Source of the DNA: CBDFGS01 sp965247255
GTDB taxonomy: Bacteria; Chloroflexota; Dehalococcoidia; Lucifugimonadales; CAUZJF01
NCBI GenBank assembly: GCA_965247255.1
Contig: CBDFGS010000012.1
Location: forward strand, 186,001-250,000
DNA: 64,000 nucleotides
Direction: 5' to 3'
The notes beneath the pieces were generated by a model. It worked only from the letters and a program-made list of their open reading frames with translations. It made no database searches and was not told the origin of the DNA. The position numbers and the translations under genes were made by a program. Below, one piece after another: positions 35,547-44,694 of the stretch; the first letter of the stretch is position 1; each line of letters starts with the position of its first letter.

Positions 35547-36590
35547 CTATGCCGCGGTGCCAGGACTCTTGAGCGCTGCCCTGATAGCGCTTATCTGGGC
35601 CATGAGGCCCTTGAAGTTCTCGAAGGTCAGCGATTGGGCGCCGTCCGACATTGCCGAGTCCGGGTTCGGGTGCACCTCGATTATCAGCCCATCGCTCCCA
35701 GCGGCAGCGGCGGCGCTGGCGATCGGCGAGACGAGATACCACTTCCCGGTCCCGTGACTGGGATCAGCTACGATTGGGAGATGGCTCAGACGGTGAATCG
35801 CCGGGATCGCGTTGATGTCCAGTGTGTTTCGCGTGAAGGTCTCGAAGGTCCTGATCCCTCGCTCGCACAGTATGACGCTGCTATTGCCCCCCACCATCAC
35901 GTACTCGGCGGCCAGTAGCCAGTCCTCGTAGGTGCTCGAGAACCCTCGTTTGACCATAACCGGCTTGTCCCCTTTGCCGGCTTCGTCGAGCAGCGGGTAG
36001 TTTTGCATGTTCCGCGCCCCTATCTGCAAGATGTCGGCATAGCGAGAAACTAGCTCTACGTCTTCCGGCGACATGACCTCCGTTATGACCGGTAGACCGG
36101 TCTCGTCGCGCGCCGCCGCGAGCAGCTTGAGCCCATCCTCTCCCATCCCACGAAAGCTGTAGGGTGACGTGCGAGGCTTGAACGCACCGCCCCTCAGCAC
36201 CTTAGCGCCGTGCTTCTTGACCGCTCTCGCCGTGGACAGCACCTGCTCCTCGTTCTCGACGGCGCAGGGTCCGGCGAATACGGTGAACTCCCCGCCCCCT
36301 ATCTTCACGCCGCTGTCCCCGATGGCGACCACGCTGTCCTCAGGATGGAATTCGCGGCTCGAGAGCTTGTACGGCTTCGAGACGCTCAGCACCTCGCTAA
36401 CCCCGCGCATAACCTCCAGTTCGTTTCGTAGCTCCGGGTCTATCTCCCCGATTACGCCGATTATGGTGCGCTCGACGCCCTTGGAGAGATTAGTCCGGAG
36501 CCCGCGATCGAGGATGTGCTGCTGAACAGCCTGGATCTCGTCGTCCGTGCAGCTCGAGCCCAGTACTACTATCAATTCTCGTGCCTCCAA
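35547..36590 (-). CDS. aroF: 3-deoxy-7-phosphoheptulonate synthase
   Basis: A 347-residue DAHP synthase that condenses phosphoenolpyruvate and erythrose 4-phosphate in the first step of aromatic amino acid synthesis. It is the KDOPS-related (type I beta) form with an N-terminal ferredoxin-like domain (MEARELIVVLGSSCTDDEIQ to about residue 75), as in Thermotoga. The barrel has FTVFAGPCAVENEEQVLSTA, LRGGAFKPRTSPYSFRG, and ADPSHGTGKWYLV with a metal-binding histidine. It lies 46 bp downstream of the chorismate mutase gene, so the two steps are co-encoded. The regulatory N-domain suggests feedback control by an aromatic amino acid. Confidence 0.95.
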   Translation of the reverse strand: MEARELIVVLGSSCTDDEIQAVQQHILDRGLRTNLSKGVERTIIGVIGEIDPELRNELEVMRGVSEVLSVSKPYKLSSREFHPEDSVVAIGDSGVKIGGGEFTVFAGPCAVENEEQVLSTARAVKKHGAKVLRGGAFKPRTSPYSFRGMGEDGLKLLAAARDETGLPVITEVMSPEDVELVSRYADILQIGARNMQNYPLLDEAGKGDKPVMVKRGFSSTYEDWLLAAEYVMVGGNSSVILCERGIRTFETFTRNTLDINAIPAIHRLSHLPIVADPSHGTGKWYLVSPIASAAAAAGSDGLIIEVHPNPDSAMSDGAQSLTFENFKGLMAQISAIRAALKSPGTAA

Positions 36591-36636
36591 CTCATCGGGT
36601 GGAAAAGCCGCGCAGGCTCCATTTGGCGACGAGGGC

Positions 36637-37008
36637 TCAGATCTCCCCCGAGCCGCGGTCCCTGAGATTCTTGGCGCCCTTCAGATACACAAAAGATAGG
36701 TCTTTGGGCTGTACGTCGGTATTCACCAGTAGAAGTATTCTAATACATCTCGTGGGCGCGTCCGGGACCCTCATCTCGCGCCCGCACATGAGCGCAACGT
36801 ACTCCCAACCAAGACGGCGTGCAGCCTGCGCTGGGAATTCGGCGTCGAGATCGTCAGTCGTCGTGAAATGCGCCGCGGCAACGTCATCGACCTCGATGCT
36901 GTTCGCTTCGACGAGGCTCTGTAGCAGCTCTGTCGTGGCCGCGAGTATCGCCTCCCTGGTGTTATCGTCGGCGGTAGTCGCTCCTCGTATTCCCGATACT
37001 CGGGCCAT
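36637..37008 (-). CDS. aroH: chorismate mutase, AroH type
   Basis: A 123-residue monofunctional chorismate mutase of the trimeric B. subtilis type, converting chorismate to prephenate. It opens RVSGIRGATTADDNTREAIL, with the conserved active-site arginine and the family's glycine-alanine turn. FTTTDDLDAEFPAQAARRLGW is the second signature, and the cysteine region LMCGREMRVPDAPTRCIRIL the third, with the substrate-binding arginines. Length is normal (about 120). It is upstream of the DAHP synthase on the same strand. Confidence 0.95.
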   Translation of the reverse strand: MARVSGIRGATTADDNTREAILAATTELLQSLVEANSIEVDDVAAAHFTTTDDLDAEFPAQAARRLGWEYVALMCGREMRVPDAPTRCIRILLLVNTDVQPKDLSFVYLKGAKNLRDRGSGEI

Positions 37009-37139
37009 TCTTAAGGGTGCTCCGTGTCAGCAGGATGCCGTGTGCCGTTTCCAGCGCCACGGGAAATGCGGGGCCATTCTAATCGACCCACGAAGATAAC
37101 TCAAAAGAGCGACTGAGAGGTCCGCCGATCAACCGCGGC

Positions 37140-37156
37140 GCCTTGGCGGCCAAGGC
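37140..37156. repeat. hairpin in the selA-aroH spacer
   Basis: A 7-bp perfect stem (GCCTTGG / CCAAGGC) with loop CGG lies in the 250-bp spacer between selA and aroH. A T-rich stretch in minus-strand sense occurs near 37206-37212. No tRNA-Sec gene is recognisable in this spacer. Confidence 0.45.
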
Positions 37157-37258
37157 CTCGGCGCGGACGAGTCGCAGATGTGAGGAGGTACCAGCTGGCG
37201 TATTGAAAAAAAGAATCCTTAAGCGTTTCTATCCTCGGCGATCACGGACGGGGTGAAA

Positions 37259-38629
37259 TCAGTCCCCCGAGCCAAGCGCCTCAGACACCACCTTGACCAG
37301 CTCGTCGTCCTGGTAGGGCAGCACCGTTCGCGGGTCCAGGACCACTCGCTCGGCTTCGATGCGGCCGACGACGGGGGGATCTCCGCTGCGTAGGCGGGCT
37401 CCGAGCGCTTCTGCGCCGCGAGAGGACGCGTCCATGGCCAGAAGCCATGTCGGAAGGGTCTCCCCAGGCAGACTGCCACCGCCGACAGCTGACTCGCCGG
37501 CTACGACGTCTGTCCGCCCGCCAATTAGCTGTTGCCAAGCCACGGCCCTCGACTTCAGGCTGGACGCCGGCTCGGCGATCATCCGCCAGACCGGGACCTT
37601 TTGCGCGGCCTCTCCCTTCACATAGTGCAGTAGCGTAGCCGTGAGAGCCGCCATGCTGAGCTTGTCGATTCGCACCGCCCTCGCCATAGGGTGCCGCGAG
37701 ACCCTGTCGACCAGGTCGGGGTCGCCTGCGATGATCCCGGCCTGTGGCCCCCCAAGCAGCTTGTCCCCGGAGAAGAAGGCCAGCGAAGCGCCGGAGGCCA
37801 TGCTCTCTTGGGGCATCGGCTCGTGGGCTAGCCCGAAGTCGGCGGTGTCGAGCAGGCATCCACTGCCAAGGTCGTGTAGCACGGGAATACCTTTCGCCCT
37901 CCCCAACTCGACCAGTTCCGACAGAGACGGCGAGTGAGTGAAGCCGCTGATCTGGAAATTGCTCGCGTGGACCGACAGGATCGCGCCGGTGCTCTCCGTG
38001 ATTGCACGTCCGAAGTCCCGAGCATAGGTCCTGTTGGTCGTGCCGACTTCAACCAGGTGAGCGCCGCTCTGGCGCAGGACGTCCGGGATCCGGAACCCGC
38101 CGCCGATCTCAACGGCCTCGCCGCGGGACACAATAACCTCACTATCGCTAGCGATGGCGGTGAGCCCCAGCATCAACGCTGAGGCGTTGTTGTTGACCAC
38201 GTACGCCGCCCGGGCGCCGGTGAGCTGGCAGACCATGCGCGCAATGTGGGCCTGTCGTGAGCCACGCTTTCCAGCGTCGATGTCGAACTCAAGCTCGCTG
38301 TAACCGCTGGATGCCCGAGCGATAGCCTCGATAGACTCTTCGCTCAACGGAGCGCGGCCGAGGTTGGTGTGCAGTACCACGCCCGTTGCGTTGATAAGCG
38401 ACCGGGGCCATTGGCGCCAGCGCGACCGCGCGCGCTGCTCGATGGCGAGAACTATATCGTCCAGCAATGGCGTGCCGTCGCCATCCGCAACGGCGCTGCG
38501 GGCCTCATCGATCTGGGCTCGCACGAGCTCCAGTACAGCGGCGTGCGAGTAGCCTTCTACGAGACCCCGGACCCTGGGGTCCGATAGCACCTTCTCTGCG
38601 CTGGGGAGGTCACGAAACTGGGTAGTCAT
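37259..38629 (-). CDS. selA: L-seryl-tRNA(Sec) selenium transferase
   Basis: A 456-residue PLP enzyme that turns Ser-tRNA(Sec) into Sec-tRNA(Sec) using selenophosphate. The N-terminal domain (FRDLPSAEKVLSDPRV) is the one that binds tRNA-Sec. SLINATGVVLHTNLGRAPL is a nearly invariant SelA segment. The PLP lysine is K290 in FFSGDKLLGGPQAG. VNNNASALMLGLTAIA and GFRIPDVLRQSGAHLVEVGTTNRT also match. Length fits (450-470). selB lies 16 kb upstream in the opposite orientation instead of next to it. Neither selD nor a tRNA-Sec gene is seen in the window. Confidence 0.97.
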   Translation of the reverse strand: MTTQFRDLPSAEKVLSDPRVRGLVEGYSHAAVLELVRAQIDEARSAVADGDGTPLLDDIVLAIEQRARSRWRQWPRSLINATGVVLHTNLGRAPLSEESIEAIARASSGYSELEFDIDAGKRGSRQAHIARMVCQLTGARAAYVVNNNASALMLGLTAIASDSEVIVSRGEAVEIGGGFRIPDVLRQSGAHLVEVGTTNRTYARDFGRAITESTGAILSVHASNFQISGFTHSPSLSELVELGRAKGIPVLHDLGSGCLLDTADFGLAHEPMPQESMASGASLAFFSGDKLLGGPQAGIIAGDPDLVDRVSRHPMARAVRIDKLSMAALTATLLHYVKGEAAQKVPVWRMIAEPASSLKSRAVAWQQLIGGRTDVVAGESAVGGGSLPGETLPTWLLAMDASSRGAEALGARLRSGDPPVVGRIEAERVVLDPRTVLPYQDDELVKVVSEALGSGD

Positions 38630-38868
38630 TGAGGCGCGGTCCTTCTAGCGGAGCAAAGTCATTATAGCCCAGCGCTGCTTCCCGTCGGCGCACGTGAGCG
38701 AGTCCTTCAGCGGGTCGTCGGAGACGCGTGACACTCACGGTGCACACCGGAGATTCGCGGGCACTGGATTAGGCGTCGTGCCCTCCGAGCGCCGGGGCGT
38801 GCGAACGTCCGCCGCCTTGCGCTCGCCGAGCGCGCGATGGAATCGGGCCAGAGAGGCTCGAATGCCCC

Positions 38869-38898
38869 TTGACAACAGGGGCTCAACTAGGATATCTA
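38869..38898 (+). promoter_or_regulatory. predicted strong promoter in the selA-coaE spacer
   Basis: A perfect TTGACA (38869-38874), an 18-bp spacer and a weak TATCTA (38893-38898). It is in the 486-bp spacer 38630-39115, where no protein gene is supported. Confidence 0.5.
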
Positions 38899-38902
38899 AA
38901 CG

Positions 38903-38978
38903 CAGTGCCCTGCCCGGGCGAGTGTCCTCTGGGGGTAGCTCTTTGGAGGCCAACAGTCGAGCCGAGCAGGGCTTTTCT
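38903..38978 (+). ncRNA. candidate small RNA upstream of coaE
   Basis: About 75 nt downstream of a TTGACA promoter, closed by a 7-bp stem between GCCCTGC (38907-38913) and GCAGGGC (38966-38972), which is followed by TTTT. The inside can form at least one further hairpin (CCTC with GAGG). It has the layout of a short transcript that ends in its own terminator. It does not match a family I know (not SRP RNA, 6S, tmRNA or tRNA-Sec as far as I can judge). Confidence 0.4.
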
Positions 38979-39033
38979 AGTATAACAATTTTGAAAACGC
39001 TATGCTTCGTTGGGGGGTATTTAGTCCCTACGG

Positions 39034-39056
39034 TGGGGGCAGCATTCCCGTTTTTT
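39034..39056 (+). terminator. predicted intrinsic terminator before coaE
   Basis: TGGGGG and TTCCCG form a 6-bp stem with G-T pairs around the loop CAGCA, followed by six T. It would stop transcripts coming from the upstream spacer, 60 bp before coaE. Confidence 0.5.
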
Positions 39057-39115
39057 GATTGACCCTAGATATTGGCGTTGCTAGAATGTGAATAATTTCC
39101 CTAGCGTCAGGGGAC

Positions 39116-39724
39116 ATGTTCGTTATAGGTCTCACGGGGGGAATCGGAACGGGAAAGAGCGAGGCATCCGAGGTCCTTCGCGAGCTGGGAGCCGAAATCA
39201 TTGCCGCCGACGCGATGGGCCACGAGACCTACCGCCACGGGACTAACGCGTGGCAAGAGGTGGTGGAGGAGTTCGGGGAGGGCGTCCTGGGGCCCGGCGG
39301 CGAGGTAGACCGTGGCACGCTTGGAAGCCTCGTCTTCGGCGACAAGCGGGCGTTGGAGCGGCTAAACGCTATAGTCCACCCTCGGATTCGCTCGAAAACC
39401 GTGAAGAGGCTCCTCGCTCTCTCGGAGCGTGGCGCCGAGGTGGTTGTGATAGAAGCCGCGTTGCTGCTCGAAGCGGGCTGGGCGGACCTGGCGGACGAAA
39501 TTTGGGTAACGGTGGCCCCCGAAGACGTGGTGGTCCAAAGGGTTGCCAGACGCGACGGGCTCGACGCAGCCGAGGTCCGACGCCGGATTCGCTCCCAGAT
39601 GACTCAAGAACGGCGCCTCGCGAGCGCGGATGCCGTAATCGACGGCAGCGCCGGCATCGTGGGGATGCGGGCGCAGGTGCAAGCCCTATGGCGAGAAAGA
39701 GTTACCGACAGACAGGAAGCCTAA
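39116..39724 (+). CDS. coaE: dephospho-CoA kinase
   Basis: A 202-residue kinase for the last step of coenzyme A synthesis, phosphorylating the ribose 3'-OH of dephospho-CoA. It opens FVIGLTGGIGTGKSEASEVL with the P-loop at residues 7-15, then the conserved IIAADAMGHETY and LVFGDKRALERLNAIVHPRI. VVVIEAALLLEAGW is the base-binding strand, and the lid contains RVARRDGLDAAEVRRRI. Length is normal. It is followed by a MoxR ATPase gene 7 bp later, so the two are probably co-transcribed. Confidence 0.97.
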   Translation: MFVIGLTGGIGTGKSEASEVLRELGAEIIAADAMGHETYRHGTNAWQEVVEEFGEGVLGPGGEVDRGTLGSLVFGDKRALERLNAIVHPRIRSKTVKRLLALSERGAEVVVIEAALLLEAGWADLADEIWVTVAPEDVVVQRVARRDGLDAAEVRRRIRSQMTQERRLASADAVIDGSAGIVGMRAQVQALWRERVTDRQEA

Positions 39725-39731
39725 GTTCCAC

Positions 39732-40634
39732 ATGACAGCACCAACCAAATCGCTCTATCGCAGCTACATCATCGAGGAGTACCAGTTCGCCGAGGAGCCG
39801 TACTACGTTCCCGTCGCTGACGAGGTCGAGCTATTCGAAGCCGCGTACGCTCAGAAGATCCCCGTGCTATTCAAAGGCCCAACGGGATGCGGGAAGACAC
39901 GGTTCATCGAGTATATGTCGTACCGGCTGGGCCGGCCGCTCACCACCGTGAAGCGCTCGAAGAGTCGGTCCGGCTCAACGAACTCCAAGAACGGCAAAAG
40001 CCTGCCGTTGGTTACCATCGCCTGCCACGAGGACCTGACGGCCAGCGACCTGGTGGGGCGCTACCTGCTCGAGGGCGACAGTACCGTCTGGATCGACGGG
40101 CCGCTGACCCGCGCCGTAAAGGCCGGAGGAATATGCTATCTCGACGAGATCGTGGAGGCCAGAAAAGACACAACGGTGCTGATCCATCCTCTGACCGACC
40201 ACCGGCGCATTCTCCCCATGGAGAAGCGCGGCGAGTTGCTAGAGGCCTCGGACGGCTTTCTTCTCGTGATGTCGTACAACCCCGGGTATCAGAGTGCCCT
40301 CAAAGACCTGAAACACAGCACTCGCCAGCGCTTCGTGGCAATGGAGTTCGACTCGCCGCCGCCCGACATAGAGACGCAGATCATCGCTCACGAGGCTGAA
40401 GTGGACCAGGAGACCGCGGCGAGGCTCGCCAAGCTGGGCGAGAAGGTCCGGAATCTCCGTGACCACGGTCTCGCTGAGGGCGCCAGTACGCGACTGCTTA
40501 TCTACGCCGGTAAGATGATGGCCCAGGGCATCGCGCCGCGGAGGGCGTGCCAGGTCGCTGTAAACTGGGCGGTCACCGACGATCATCCGATTCAGAGAAG
40601 CATCGAGGAAGTCATATCTTCGATATTCGAATAG
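39732..40634 (+). CDS. MoxR-type AAA+ ATPase (CbbQ/NorQ-like)
   Basis: A 300-residue AAA+ ATPase of the MoxR group that works with VWA-domain proteins to activate metal enzymes. Walker A is FKGPTGCGKTRFIEYM (about residue 37-52) and Walker B is ICYLDEIVEARKDT. A long insert around residues 70-95 (VKRSKSRSGSTNSKNGKS) is rich in serine and lysine and is unusual. The sensor segment MSYNPGYQS matches CbbQ/NirQ, and the fold continues with RFVAMEFDSPPPDIE. The large VWA protein at 41369 is its likely partner, with a NUDIX gene between them. The target enzyme is not encoded nearby. Confidence 0.9.
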   Translation: MTAPTKSLYRSYIIEEYQFAEEPYYVPVADEVELFEAAYAQKIPVLFKGPTGCGKTRFIEYMSYRLGRPLTTVKRSKSRSGSTNSKNGKSLPLVTIACHEDLTASDLVGRYLLEGDSTVWIDGPLTRAVKAGGICYLDEIVEARKDTTVLIHPLTDHRRILPMEKRGELLEASDGFLLVMSYNPGYQSALKDLKHSTRQRFVAMEFDSPPPDIETQIIAHEAEVDQETAARLAKLGEKVRNLRDHGLAEGASTRLLIYAGKMMAQGIAPRRACQVAVNWAVTDDHPIQRSIEEVISSIFE

Positions 40635-40784
40635 CGGCTTCCCGCCATCTAAGACCAGAAAGCCGCCTCCCCTTGGCTTCGACTCCGCCTCTCTAGCGAC
40701 TCTGCTACCGCCTTGCCGCGCGGACATTACTCCAGTGCCCGGCGCTGCGCCACTTTGACCAAGGGACATGGGTAACATTCACGA

Positions 40785-41381
40785 GTGGAAACACTTAATC
40801 TAATCGGCGTCCGGCGAGCCCTGGGTCAAGTCACCAAGAGGCCGATCGACGACCCTTCGCTCACCCCCGCAGCCGTCCTCGTGCTCGTGTACCTGAAAGA
40901 AGGCCGGTACTGTATCCTATTAAACAAGCGCAGCGACTCAGTCGCTGAGCACAAAGGGGAGATCGCGTTCCCGGGAGGAAGAAGAGAGGCGGATGACGCG
41001 AGCCTGCGCGAGACGGCGCTACGCGAGAGCTTCGAGGAGATGGGGGTCCGGCCCCAGGACGTCGAGGTGCTCGGCGAGTTGGACGACGTCGCTACGATCT
41101 CCAGCTACGTGATTACGCCGTTCGTGGGCACCATCCCGCACCCGTACCCCTTCGCCCCGGATGAGAGGGAGGTCGCCGAGGTCCTCGAGGTACCGTTGGC
41201 GGAACTGGATAATCCGACAAACATCCGCGAGGAGGCCCGTCTCGAAAACGGGGGGCTCGTGTACGAAAAGGCGTATACCTACCGTGGCCACCTCATTTTC
41301 GGAGCGACCGCCAAGGTGCTACATCGGCTTCTATACATGCTGACTCCCAGCGCCGCCAAGAGTGGTCCGTGGAAGAAATAG
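40785..41381 (+). CDS. NUDIX hydrolase (CoA pyrophosphatase-like)
   Basis: A 198-residue NUDIX protein that hydrolyses a nucleoside diphosphate linked to another moiety, probably coenzyme A or acyl-CoA. The Nudix box is complete: it starts at GGRREADD with the glycine, then the central glutamate and REsxEExG (RESFEEMGV). IAFPGGRRE before it and the CoA-type sequence (ILLNKRSDSVAEHKGEIAFPG) are typical of NudL/CoAse. GTG 40785 is the start. Its stop overlaps the start of the VWA gene by 13 bp. Grouping with coaE 1.4 kb upstream supports a CoA-related substrate, but only by association. Confidence 0.9.
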   Translation: METLNLIGVRRALGQVTKRPIDDPSLTPAAVLVLVYLKEGRYCILLNKRSDSVAEHKGEIAFPGGRREADDASLRETALRESFEEMGVRPQDVEVLGELDDVATISSYVITPFVGTIPHPYPFAPDEREVAEVLEVPLAELDNPTNIREEARLENGGLVYEKAYTYRGHLIFGATAKVLHRLLYMLTPSAAKSGPWKK

Positions 41382-44300
41382 CGTCAGTTACCCAAGAACA
41401 CGTCCAGGCCGAGCTGAAGCGATTCCCGGGCCAGGTCTCGGAGCACTTCCAAAAAGCCTGGGCCGACCTGTCGACTACACTGTCAGACCGGCAAATGACG
41501 GCCTGGGCGAGGTCCGGGCTGCAACTGGCGGAGCAGTCGGTCCGTTCGTGGGAGGCGGCCAGCCTCTACTTCGAGGTCAGCCCGCAGGTCGCGGCGCTGA
41601 TGCCGTTCAACTATTTCGTAAAGTGGGGCGAGTGCGGTACAAAGCTGTGCGAGGAGTCGCCGTCCCTCGCGGTTTCGTACTTCGAAGCTAGCCCCGGGGC
41701 CACGGGCCGGCTGAGGTCTCGACATATCCAGGAGTGGTCGAATCTGGGCCTGAGTCTCTACCGCGGCACCTGGAAGTCCAGCACGCTGTCCGCGAGATTC
41801 TTCGAGTCTAGCCCCGCTCTTCTCTCCAACCTCACGCTGCCTGAGCTCGAGCGATTTGTGCGTCTCCTCGACGCTCTGTCGCGACGCTCGTACGACCTTG
41901 CGCTTGAGTGCCTGGACAAGGGGCAAAAGATATTCCCGCTGGCTGGAGACGCCAAAGAGGGGTTCATCACACTCGCTGCCGCGATGGCCGAAGGGAGCTG
42001 GCGACAGGTCAAGAGCTTCTTCGACGCCGCGGCGCAAGCCTTCCCAAGGATAGAGGCGGGACAGAAGCTCGCGTTCATAGGCCTCGCTGGAGGCCTTTTG
42101 GCCGCAGGCTCGACGAATGTACCCGGAACGATGCTCGATCTATCGAAGGCGTTGGAACAGCTACACAAGGACGATCACGGTCGGCTCCTGGGCCTCGCGG
42201 AGCAGCTTCTGGAAGTCTCTCCGGTTGCTATGCCTGAGTTCATCAAAAGCTCTCCGTCCGTACTTCAGAGGGTCAGCGTGGTCCAACTCGAAAGGTGGTT
42301 TAGTGAGGGTATGAGCCTCCTGGAGGAGAACGCCGACGCCGGTCTGGCCTTCTTCAAGACGGAGTCGGCGCGCTCCGAACGGGCGCTGGAAGCGCTGTCG
42401 TCTAGCGTGGAGCTAGAGCGTATCAAAGACGTGATCGAGATGTATTGTATGGCGTTGGCGGGCTCCGACGTAAAGGTCTCTCCAAGCGATGAGCTCGTGG
42501 AAAAGAGCATCGGTTGGGTGTCAGCAGAGGCGCCCGCCACGGAGGGCTCGACTATATTCGTGCCGGCCCAGGTGGACAAATACGCTAGCAAGGATGCGAA
42601 CTTCGGCTGGTTCAAGGTCGTCTCGACGCACCAGGTAGCACACCTGGAATTTGGCAGCTTTCGGTTCGAATTCGACCGGCCCTCCGGACACTTCGACGAC
42701 CTGAGACCGAAGCTGCAACCGCGGTTACGCCAACAAGAGAAGAGGGCCGAAGACAATCGGGAGTCGGCTCGCGAAGGCGCATGGCTAACCGACATGCAAC
42801 GGTTCTTCGATCTGTTCGATGACAGGCGGCTGGCCCTGGATATATTCACCGTTGTGGAGGACGGCAGGCTTGACGCGCGCGTCAAGGCCGAATACGCCGG
42901 CATCGGAGTGTCGTATGAGCAGGTCCAGAACGAGTCGCTCGAGGGGCGTCCCGATATCAAGACACTCCCGATGCGTGAGGCGATGGTCGAGTTGCTAGTG
43001 CGCCTTAGCCTGCAGCAGCTCCAGGGACTATCCGCGCCGAGCCGTTACATGCGAGAGGCCCGACATATAGCGGCTATCGCTAGGCGAGCTATCCGGCTTG
43101 GTTCTACTGTCGAGGACTCTGCGGAGGCCACCCTGAGGATCTTCTCGATACTTTCTGAGATTCCCAACCTGCCCCTCGAAGACGACGAATGGGAAAATCT
43201 CGATCTCGGCGACGACGCGGAAGAGGACGGAGACATCAAGGATGATGAGTTCCTGCGGCAGCTGATGCCGGATGGGAGCGCAGAGCCCTCCCTGGAGGAG
43301 GGGGAGGAGTACACACAGTCGCCGGACGTCGACTTCCGGGGGGACTTCAAGCCGGAGCTGGTGCAGCTCCTCGCCAGGCTTAGAACGCAGAACGACGGTC
43401 CCGACGGCGAGGCGAGCTCGGAGCAGATTACGCAGGAGATGCTCGAAGAAGTGCTCGCCGGCAGCGCCGAGCTCGACGTCGAGGGCACGCAGGAGGACGG
43501 CACGAAGGCCGTCGCGTTCGCCGACAATATCCTCAAGGAGGCCGGCCTGGGCGTCCCAACCAATCCTGAGCTCGGGCAGGGCCCGCTCATCCACGTCGAC
43601 GAAGATGGCGGCTCCCTTGACCCTGACGAGCCACAGACGTTCGTGTACGACGAATGGGACTTCAGAGCTGAGGATTACAAGCCGAGGTGGTGCATCGTCC
43701 GCCAGAGGCCGATGGCCGAGGGCAACCCCAACTACTATGGGGGGACTCTGCACAACTACGGGCCCCTGGTCAACCAGATCAAGCGGCAGTTCGAGTTGAT
43801 GGTGCCGGAGGTGCTCCGCAAGGTCCGCAAGCTGGAGAGCGGCGAAGAGCTCGACATAGACGACGTGATTGAGGCGTTCATAGACATCCGCACGGGGGTA
43901 GGGCCTAGCGAGAAGCTCTTCTGGCGAAGGAACAAGGTCCAGCGCGACGTCGCGGTAGTCTTTCTCCTGGACACCAGTGCATCGACGGCGGAGGCGATCG
44001 ACGATTCCCGAAAGGTCGCCGACGATTGGGACGCGCCGGACGACCCGGTCGAGTACATGGTCTGGCTCAGGGCTCGGCGAGGCGAGGGGATGAAGCGCTC
44101 GTACAAGCGCATCATCGACCTGGAGAAAGAGGCCGTGGTCCTATTGATCAACGCCCTCGAGTCACTAGGAGACGTGTACGGTATCTACGGGTTCTCAGGC
44201 TACGGACGCGAAAACGTCGAGTTCTACACCATAAAGGATATCGTCGAGCCGTTCTCGGAGAAGGTCAAAAGCCGCATAGACAGGATCTCTCCCCTGCACG

Positions 44301-44632
44301 CTACTCGTATGGGTCCGGCGATACGGCACGCGACCTCCAAGCTTGCTGCCCAGGACGCCCGGACCAAGCTTCTGTTCCTCATTAGCGACGGCAGGCCGCA
44401 GGACCGCGGATACAGCAGGGAGGGCGTAGAGAAAGAGTACGCCGTCCACGACACAAAGATGGCGCTGGACGAGGCCAAAGGACAGAACGTTAACGCCTTC
44501 TGCCTCACGGTGGACAAGAACGGACACGACTACCTCAAGACTATGTGCCAGGATATTGGGTACGAGGTCCTGGACGACATATACACATTGCCGCGACGCC
44601 TGCTATACCTGTACAAGCGGCTAACAACGTAG
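41369..44632 (+). CDS. giant VWA-domain protein (NorD/CbbO-like)
   Basis: A 1087-residue protein. The C-terminal 270 residues are a VWA domain with the MIDAS motif FLLDTSASTAEAID (about residue 867-880), the later LHATRMGPAIRH and the strand LFLISDGRPQDRGY. This is the NorD/CbbO arrangement that pairs with MoxR ATPases to help assemble or activate metal enzymes. The N-terminal 600 residues are helical, with leucine-rich repeating units (e.g. LAVSYFEASPGATGRLRS and SARFFESSPALLSNL), suggesting a repeat scaffold. An acidic low-complexity stretch lies near residues 610-640. It overlaps the NUDIX gene by 13 bp. The target enzyme is unknown. Confidence 0.88.
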   Translation: MEEIASVTQEHVQAELKRFPGQVSEHFQKAWADLSTTLSDRQMTAWARSGLQLAEQSVRSWEAASLYFEVSPQVAALMPFNYFVKWGECGTKLCEESPSLAVSYFEASPGATGRLRSRHIQEWSNLGLSLYRGTWKSSTLSARFFESSPALLSNLTLPELERFVRLLDALSRRSYDLALECLDKGQKIFPLAGDAKEGFITLAAAMAEGSWRQVKSFFDAAAQAFPRIEAGQKLAFIGLAGGLLAAGSTNVPGTMLDLSKALEQLHKDDHGRLLGLAEQLLEVSPVAMPEFIKSSPSVLQRVSVVQLERWFSEGMSLLEENADAGLAFFKTESARSERALEALSSSVELERIKDVIEMYCMALAGSDVKVSPSDELVEKSIGWVSAEAPATEGSTIFVPAQVDKYASKDANFGWFKVVSTHQVAHLEFGSFRFEFDRPSGHFDDLRPKLQPRLRQQEKRAEDNRESAREGAWLTDMQRFFDLFDDRRLALDIFTVVEDGRLDARVKAEYAGIGVSYEQVQNESLEGRPDIKTLPMREAMVELLVRLSLQQLQGLSAPSRYMREARHIAAIARRAIRLGSTVEDSAEATLRIFSILSEIPNLPLEDDEWENLDLGDDAEEDGDIKDDEFLRQLMPDGSAEPSLEEGEEYTQSPDVDFRGDFKPELVQLLARLRTQNDGPDGEASSEQITQEMLEEVLAGSAELDVEGTQEDGTKAVAFADNILKEAGLGVPTNPELGQGPLIHVDEDGGSLDPDEPQTFVYDEWDFRAEDYKPRWCIVRQRPMAEGNPNYYGGTLHNYGPLVNQIKRQFELMVPEVLRKVRKLESGEELDIDDVIEAFIDIRTGVGPSEKLFWRRNKVQRDVAVVFLLDTSASTAEAIDDSRKVADDWDAPDDPVEYMVWLRARRGEGMKRSYKRIIDLEKEAVVLLINALESLGDVYGIYGFSGYGRENVEFYTIKDIVEPFSEKVKSRIDRISPLHATRMGPAIRHATSKLAAQDARTKLLFLISDGRPQDRGYSREGVEKEYAVHDTKMALDEAKGQNVNAFCLTVDKNGHDYLKTMCQDIGYEVLDDIYTLPRRLLYLYKRLTT

Positions 44633-44694
44633 CGGCGCCGGCTGATCTGGCATAAGCGTCTCCATTCAGTAACGAAGCCGCAGATGAGGCAGCG

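Noticed and set aside
37009..39115. tRNA-Sec gene near selA
   Set aside because: No T-loop with matching stem and no long acceptor found in either spacer around selA.
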